A stretch of DNA of 64,000 nt, from contig JADKGD010000006.1 in NCBI GenBank assembly GCA_016717145.1, positions 186,001-250,000 of the forward strand, given 5' to 3'. This stretch comes from Saprospiraceae bacterium (GTDB lineage Bacteria > Bacteroidota > Bacteroidia > Chitinophagales > Saprospiraceae). The notes beneath the pieces were generated by a model. The model saw nothing but the letters and a program-made list of their open reading frames with translations. It had not been told where the DNA came from and searched no databases. Positions 59,300 to 64,000 of this stretch are shown piece by piece. How positions within the stretch are numbered: the stretch's first letter is position 1; each line of letters begins with the position of its first letter. The translations under genes were made by a program, and so were the position numbers.

Positions 59300-61099
59300 A
59301 TGAGAACTGAAGACTTTAAAGCCATTGTTGAACACATACCACATGAACCCGGTGTATATCGTTTTTTAGGTGAAGATGATGTAATTTTATATGTTGGAAA
59401 AGCAAAAAGTCTTCGCAACAGGTTATCTTCTTACTTTGGGGACAAAAAAGATCATCCGTACAAGACAGTAGCCCTGACCAGAAATGCATTCAAAATAGAA
59501 TTCACAGTGGTCGGTTCTGAACAAGATGCATTGTTGCTTGAAAGTACAATGATAAAAAAATATCAACCCAGGTATAATGTCATGCTTAAGGATGGTAAGT
59601 CCTACACCTACATTTGTATTAAAAACGAAAAATTTCCACGCGTATTTTTCACTCGAAAAGTAGTTAGGGACGGATCAGCATACTTCGGACCTTACACATC
59701 AAAATACAGGGTTACTATCTTACTTGAAATCATTAAGAAACTTTTTACATTGCGTACCTGCACATTACATCTGTCAAACGAAAACATTAAAAAAGGAAAA
59801 TTTAAAGTATGTCTTGAATATCATATTAAAAACTGTTTAGGGCCTTGTGAAGCACTTGAATCAGAATTTGAATACAATTACAAGATTGAGCAAGTTAAAA
59901 ACGTCCTGAGAGGAAATTTCAGCAACGTAAAAAAATATATTGTCGAACAGATGAAAACTTACGCTGATAATTTAGAGTTTGAAAAAGCGCAACTCATTAA
60001 GGAAAAACTTATAGCATTTGATGACTATCAGTCAAAATCAACGGTTGTCAGTACCACAATCAAAGATATCGATGTTTTTGCCATTAAAAAAGATGGACAA
60101 ATTGCTTATGTAAACTATCTTAAAATCATCAATGGTGTATTGATAAATACAGATATTACAGAATTGATAATGAATCTTGATGAAGAACCGGAAGACTTGC
60201 TTGCTTTTGCCATACCTGTAATCCGTGAAAAATTCAACAGTATTGCTCCGGAAATCATTGTTCCGATCAAATTAATACTGCCCGATGATAAAATTATAGC
60301 TCAGGTACCAAAACGAGGAGACAAAAAAAAGTTGCTTGATTTGGCTGAAAAAAATATTGATTACTTTATACTCCAGAAACGGAAAGATGACGTAAGTCAT
60401 AAAAAAACAGTTTCTTCATCAGAACGCATCCTGACCACACTTAAAAAAGATTTACAAATGGACGTCATGCCATTACATATTGAATGTTTTGATAATTCTA
60501 ATATTCAGGGAACAAATCCGGTTTCAAGTTGTGTAGTATTCAAAAATGCAAAGCCCAGCAATAAAGATTATCGTCACTTTAAAGTAAAAACTGTAATTGG
60601 TCCTGATGATTTTGCTTCCATGGAGGAAGTGGTTTTTAGAAGGTATAAACGCCTTTTGGAGGAAAATAAGCCTTTACCGCAACTGATAATTATTGATGGT
60701 GGTAAAGGTCAATTAAGTTCAGCAGTTTCAAGCCTTGAAAAATTAGAAATTCTTGATAAAGTGACTGTCATTGGTGTAGCAAAAAGACTTGAAGAGATAT
60801 TTTTTCCCGGCGATTCTTTACCCCTATATATCAATAAAAAATCAGAATCATTAAAACTAATCCAACAAGCCAGAAATGAAGCGCATAGATTTGCCATCAC
60901 TTTTCACAGGGATCAACGCTCAAAAAATTTTTTAGGTACCCAACTAACGAATATACCAGGTATTGGTAAAGTTACTTCGGAGAAACTTCTAAAAAAATTC
61001 GGGTCAGTGACAAGACTAAAAGATGCTGATCAAGAAGAGATTCAACAATTGGTAGGTAAATCGAATGCAGAAAAGATTATTAATTTTTTTGACGAATAG
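59300..61099 (+). CDS. uvrC: excinuclease ABC subunit C
   Basis: The 599-residue protein has the GIY-YIG nuclease domain (EPGVYRFLGEDDVILYVGKAKSLRNRLSSYF), a UVR motif near 210 (YADNLEFEKAQLIKEKL), the RNase H-like C-terminal nuclease (HIECFDNSNIQGTNPVSSCVVF; LIIIDGGKGQL) and a tandem helix-hairpin-helix (LTNIPGIGKVTSEKLLKKFGS). It makes the two incisions around UvrB-bound damaged DNA. Normal length, no unusual features. Confidence 0.97.
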   Translation: MRTEDFKAIVEHIPHEPGVYRFLGEDDVILYVGKAKSLRNRLSSYFGDKKDHPYKTVALTRNAFKIEFTVVGSEQDALLLESTMIKKYQPRYNVMLKDGKSYTYICIKNEKFPRVFFTRKVVRDGSAYFGPYTSKYRVTILLEIIKKLFTLRTCTLHLSNENIKKGKFKVCLEYHIKNCLGPCEALESEFEYNYKIEQVKNVLRGNFSNVKKYIVEQMKTYADNLEFEKAQLIKEKLIAFDDYQSKSTVVSTTIKDIDVFAIKKDGQIAYVNYLKIINGVLINTDITELIMNLDEEPEDLLAFAIPVIREKFNSIAPEIIVPIKLILPDDKIIAQVPKRGDKKKLLDLAEKNIDYFILQKRKDDVSHKKTVSSSERILTTLKKDLQMDVMPLHIECFDNSNIQGTNPVSSCVVFKNAKPSNKDYRHFKVKTVIGPDDFASMEEVVFRRYKRLLEENKPLPQLIIIDGGKGQLSSAVSSLEKLEILDKVTVIGVAKRLEEIFFPGDSLPLYINKKSESLKLIQQARNEAHRFAITFHRDQRSKNFLGTQLTNIPGIGKVTSEKLLKKFGSVTRLKDADQEEIQQLVGKSNAEKIINFFDE

Positions 61100-61163
61100 T
61101 TAGCTAGAATAATAAGTTGATTTCATTTGTGTGGATTTATTTTCGGAATTGTTGACTTTAGGA

Positions 61164-61196
61164 CAAAAAAAAATGGTCGCCCCCCAGCGACCATTT
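61164..61196 (-). terminator. strong hairpin with T9 on the minus strand
   Basis: AAATGGTCGC, loop CCCCCA, GCGACCATTT. On the minus strand it is followed by nine T's, so it should end leftward transcripts from the nnr-sirtuin operon or from a small RNA in 61197-61635. On the plus strand no T-tract follows, though it lies 70 bp after uvrC. Confidence 0.75.
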
Positions 61197-61635
61197 ACAA
61201 ATTATAATCCCATAAACATATCCAAAACTCATTATCAGGTTGGATCTCACCCTACCCGACTTTATTTAATTTAAAACTCAAATTCAATTAAAAAAGCATT
61301 GTGTAAATGCGAAATAACACCTTTTTGTTATTTGATAATACAATGATACGGACTAAAAAGAAGTGCAAAAAATACATTTTATCACCATTATCATATTTAT
61401 TTTTTTACAATATATTATTTCAAAATATTAATATATTGTATATCAATATCTTACACTTGTTATAATTTAATAAAATGATAAATTATACTAATGTTATTGA
61501 TAGATTTTATCATATAATTGGTTTAAAAAAGTGGTAAAACGTCTCCGAAATTCAACTTTTTTTTTAAAATTACTTTAAATAATGTCTGATGTCTACTTAT
61601 CTCATGAAGTTTTTAAAATATATATTTCTTTCGGA
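61197..61635 (-). other. 439-bp intergenic stretch, possible 3' UTR or small RNA
   Basis: It lies between the sirtuin stop and the minus-strand terminator, with no ORF of note on either strand. The part nearest the terminator is richer in GC (minus strand GTCGGGTAGGGTGAGATCC near 61261-61240) than the AT-rich rest. A short RNA ending at the hairpin is possible but unproven. Confidence 0.35.
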
Positions 61636-62331
61636 TTATTTATTTTCTAAAAGTTCATTTACTAAATCGACTACGCCTTTGGAAGCATTTTCTGCAATCA
61701 CTTTGAGCTTCGATAATTTTTGCAACTCATAGGAAATGTTGGGTTTTGAGTCAATATAATAGATGATTGCATCGGATTTGGCATATTGAACCAGGCTGGC
61801 CGCAGGATAAACCTGCATTGATGTACCGATTATGATGACGATATCGCTATTTTCACATACGGTTATGGCTTTTTCCAACATTGGCACCATTTCGCCAAAC
61901 CATACAATATGCGGTCTCAACTGATATCCGTCGGAACACAAATCTCCTTTTACTAAATCATGCGTCCATTCCAATACAAGATTAGGATTCCCCGTACTTC
62001 TTACTTTATTTAATTCTCCGTGAAGATGGATGATATCGGTGCTGCCGGCCCGTTCATGCAGGTTATCAACATTTTGGGTGATGACAACCACCTTGTATTT
62101 ATCTTCCAGCTTTTTGATTGCAAAATGAGCTGCATTAGGATTAACTTCTTTAAGTTGCCTTCTGCGTTGGTTATAAAAATCGAGTACCAGTGCCTGATCT
62201 CTTTCCCATCCCTGAATCGATGCAACAGACATGACGTCATGACCTTCCCAAAGACCATCAGCATCTCTGAATGTTTTTATTCCACTTTCCGCACTGATAC
62301 CTGCCCCGGTAAGTATAGCTATCTTTTGCAT
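61636..62331 (-). CDS. SIR2-family NAD-dependent deacylase (CobB/SIRT5-like)
   Basis: I chose the ATG at 62331 (MQKIAILTGAGISAESGIKTFRD), the usual family start; a longer open frame up to 62430 adds 33 unrelated residues. The 231-residue protein has GAGISAESG, FRDADGLWEG, VITQNVDNLHERAG with the Asn and Asp of the active site, and the catalytic His in IHLHGEL. FYNQRRRQ supplies a Tyr and Arg spaced as in class III desuccinylases. The four zinc cysteines found in most sirtuins are not seen. It follows nnr by about 113 bases on the same strand. Confidence 0.9.
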   Translation of the reverse strand: MQKIAILTGAGISAESGIKTFRDADGLWEGHDVMSVASIQGWERDQALVLDFYNQRRRQLKEVNPNAAHFAIKKLEDKYKVVVITQNVDNLHERAGSTDIIHLHGELNKVRSTGNPNLVLEWTHDLVKGDLCSDGYQLRPHIVWFGEMVPMLEKAITVCENSDIVIIIGTSMQVYPAASLVQYAKSDAIIYYIDSKPNISYELQKLSKLKVIAENASKGVVDLVNELLENK

Positions 62332-62444
62332 CTCTAAATTTTTTAGTTTACTGTAAAGTTTCACATGATTCAAAACAGATTTATGTAATTGTATTATTCC
62401 CGAGTCGCAATAATATAAACCAGATGCCATAAATCAACTGTTTG

Positions 62445-63950
62445 TTACATTAATGATTTAAATGCCAGGCCAAAATTATCAATCAAATCTGAAGCGATAA
62501 GGCTCTCGTGACTTTGGGTTAATAAACTTACATCTCCAGCCTTACCATGCAAATACACCCCAAGAACTGCAGCCATTTCAGCTGTATAGTGTTGAGCAAG
62601 TAACGCTGTAATGATACCAGTCAGTACATCTCCGCTTCCTCCTGTTGCCATACCCGGATTACCGGTGCTATTGATATAAGTTATTCCATCAGGTGTGCAA
62701 ATCCTTGTATTTGATCCTTTTAGTACGATAATAATTTGATGCAAGATTGCTTTTTCATTTTGAAGTTTAAACAGTTGTTCACTATTTTCTGAACCACCAA
62801 ACAACCTGAGAAACTCTTTGGGATGAGGCGTGATGATACTGTATTTTGGAATCAAATTCAAAAGTCTCTTGTCTTCGGCAATAATATTTAATGCATCTGC
62901 GTCAATGACCATTGGGCTATTTGTGTGTAAAAGTATTTGCTCAAGACATTGTTTTGTTTCATCCGCCATTCCCAAACCAGGACCAATGCCAATCGTCATC
63001 CTGTTTATTTCAGTAAAAGATATATTTTCTAAAAAATCAATACCTGATGCTATCACCATTGATTCGGGCACAGATTGATGGATTACTGCTACTGCACATG
63101 AGGGCACAAAAGTAGTCACCAGGCCGGCGCCCCCTCGCAAACATGCTTTTGTAGCTAATATTGCAGCACCAACATAAGATTTACTTCCTGAAACAATGGC
63201 CGCATGTCCAAAATCTCCTTTATGTTGATATTTTGTTCTTTTTAGTAAAATAGATTTTGCGAAATTTTTATCCACATAATAAAAGTTTGCTGACATATTC
63301 TGAAAAAAACTCTTGTCAAGTCCTATATCCAAAACTTCCCAAACAGAGCATAAAGGAAAATTTTCTTTGAGAAAAAAACTTAGTTTTGGTACCTGAAAAG
63401 TCAATACAAGATCAGATTTTATACATGAACCTTTTAAAATACCTTCAGAAGGAAGTCCCGAGGGCATATCAACAGAAATAACCTTTGCTACATGATGTGC
63501 ATTAATATATTCAATTAGTGTTTTGAGCAAGCCATCGACAGCTTTATTTACCCCGATGCCAAGTAAAGCATCTATGACAATAGTCGATTGATTTAGTTTT
63601 GGGAATTGATCAGGATGATTTATATATGTAATAGTCACTTCCTCCCTACCTAACAGCTTGGCCAGATTAATGTCAAAGTCAAGGGAATCTGACTTGACAA
63701 AACGCAGCACAAAAACTGAAACATCATAAAATCGATCCCTCAATAGTCGTGCTATTACCAAACCATCGCCACCATTATTGCCATTACCGCAAAAAATGGT
63801 TATATTAGTTTGTTTCAATAAATTGTTTTGAACGCAGACATCTACAAATGTCTGACCAGCCCTTTCCATAAGGTCATTGGACGTTATAGCTTCATTAGTG
63901 ATGGTAAATCTGTCCCATTCTTTAATTTGTGAACCAAGTAAAAGTTTCAT
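62445..63950 (-). CDS. nnr: bifunctional NAD(P)H-hydrate epimerase / ADP-dependent dehydratase
   Basis: The 501-residue protein joins a YjeF_N epimerase domain at about 1-210 (IFCGNGNNGGDGLVIARLLRDR; VIDALLGIGVN; SVDMPSGLPS) with a ribokinase-like dehydratase domain at 225-495 (HKGDFGHAAIVSGSKSYVGAAILA; IGPGLGM; VIDADALNII; TPHPKEFLRLFG; GNPGMATGGSGDVLTGII). It repairs damaged hydrated NAD(P)H. This is the normal fused form. Its neighbour, an NAD-consuming sirtuin, gives an NAD-related theme. The gene starts 50 bp before the window edge. Confidence 0.95.
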   Translation of the reverse strand: MKLLLGSQIKEWDRFTITNEAITSNDLMERAGQTFVDVCVQNNLLKQTNITIFCGNGNNGGDGLVIARLLRDRFYDVSVFVLRFVKSDSLDFDINLAKLLGREEVTITYINHPDQFPKLNQSTIVIDALLGIGVNKAVDGLLKTLIEYINAHHVAKVISVDMPSGLPSEGILKGSCIKSDLVLTFQVPKLSFFLKENFPLCSVWEVLDIGLDKSFFQNMSANFYYVDKNFAKSILLKRTKYQHKGDFGHAAIVSGSKSYVGAAILATKACLRGGAGLVTTFVPSCAVAVIHQSVPESMVIASGIDFLENISFTEINRMTIGIGPGLGMADETKQCLEQILLHTNSPMVIDADALNIIAEDKRLLNLIPKYSIITPHPKEFLRLFGGSENSEQLFKLQNEKAILHQIIIVLKGSNTRICTPDGITYINSTGNPGMATGGSGDVLTGIITALLAQHYTAEMAAVLGVYLHGKAGDVSLLTQSHESLIASDLIDNFGLAFKSLM

Positions 63951-64000
63951 GAGATTTTTACAATTTTACAATATTCAATTAGGTTTCCTCTTCCTCCTCC

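Noticed and set aside
62332..62430. N-terminal extension of the sirtuin
   Set aside because: The 33 residues are not part of the SIR2 fold, and an ATG at the conserved family start lies at 62331.

Overview
The window comes from an AT-rich Bacteroidota genome. I infer a member or relative of Saprospiraceae. The support is many secreted proteins with type IX secretion (T9SS) sorting domains, TTTG...TAnnTTTG promoters, a KorAB 2-oxoacid:ferredoxin oxidoreductase tied to a GltD-like flavoprotein, and outer-membrane TPR/beta-barrel genes. The family-level placement is inference.

Layout. 1-5 kb: the start of a P-type cation ATPase (leaving the window), a 1 kb intergenic tract with a 254-bp tandem repeat, and two T9SS surface-protein genes that share a 310-bp ungapped direct repeat. 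5-12 kb: a 902-aa type B sorted surface protein overlapping riboflavin synthase, a MITE-like palindromic spacer, then recQ overlapping a GH16 glucanase. 12-20.6 kb: metabolic genes (GltD-like/KorA/KorB, threonine aldolase, class V aminotransferase, thiolase). 20.8-25.6 kb: a TPR protein and an outer-membrane barrel. 25.6-32 kb: a 112-bp tandem repeat, a U32 peptidase/hydroxylase-like gene, and a 4.0-kb insertion at its 3' end that carries a broken LRR/T9SS gene and duplicates 86 bp of the U32 gene. 32-37 kb: trhO, PBP1A, a HAD hydrolase and recX. 37-47 kb: a BNR-repeat exoprotein, a lipoprotein, REP-like palindromes, a VapBC-like toxin-antitoxin pair and two more T9SS proteins. 47.2-48.6 kb: eight tandem ~165-bp structured units next to tRNA-Glu. 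48.7-64 kb: an AspT-type transporter, an Smr protein, an HHH/outer-membrane protein, an M43 metalloprotease, an S9 peptidase plus a small helical-repeat protein, mgsA, uvrC, a sirtuin and nnr.

Two themes stand out. First, hairpin-rich repeats are frequent and several show compensatory base changes; the tRNA-Glu-adjacent array is the strongest candidate for something undescribed. Second, T9SS genes sit in segments flanked by direct repeats, which suggests cassette-like gain of surface proteins. Most gene breaks here are single-base indels in or beside short homopolymers, so many may be residual long-read errors and not real mutations.
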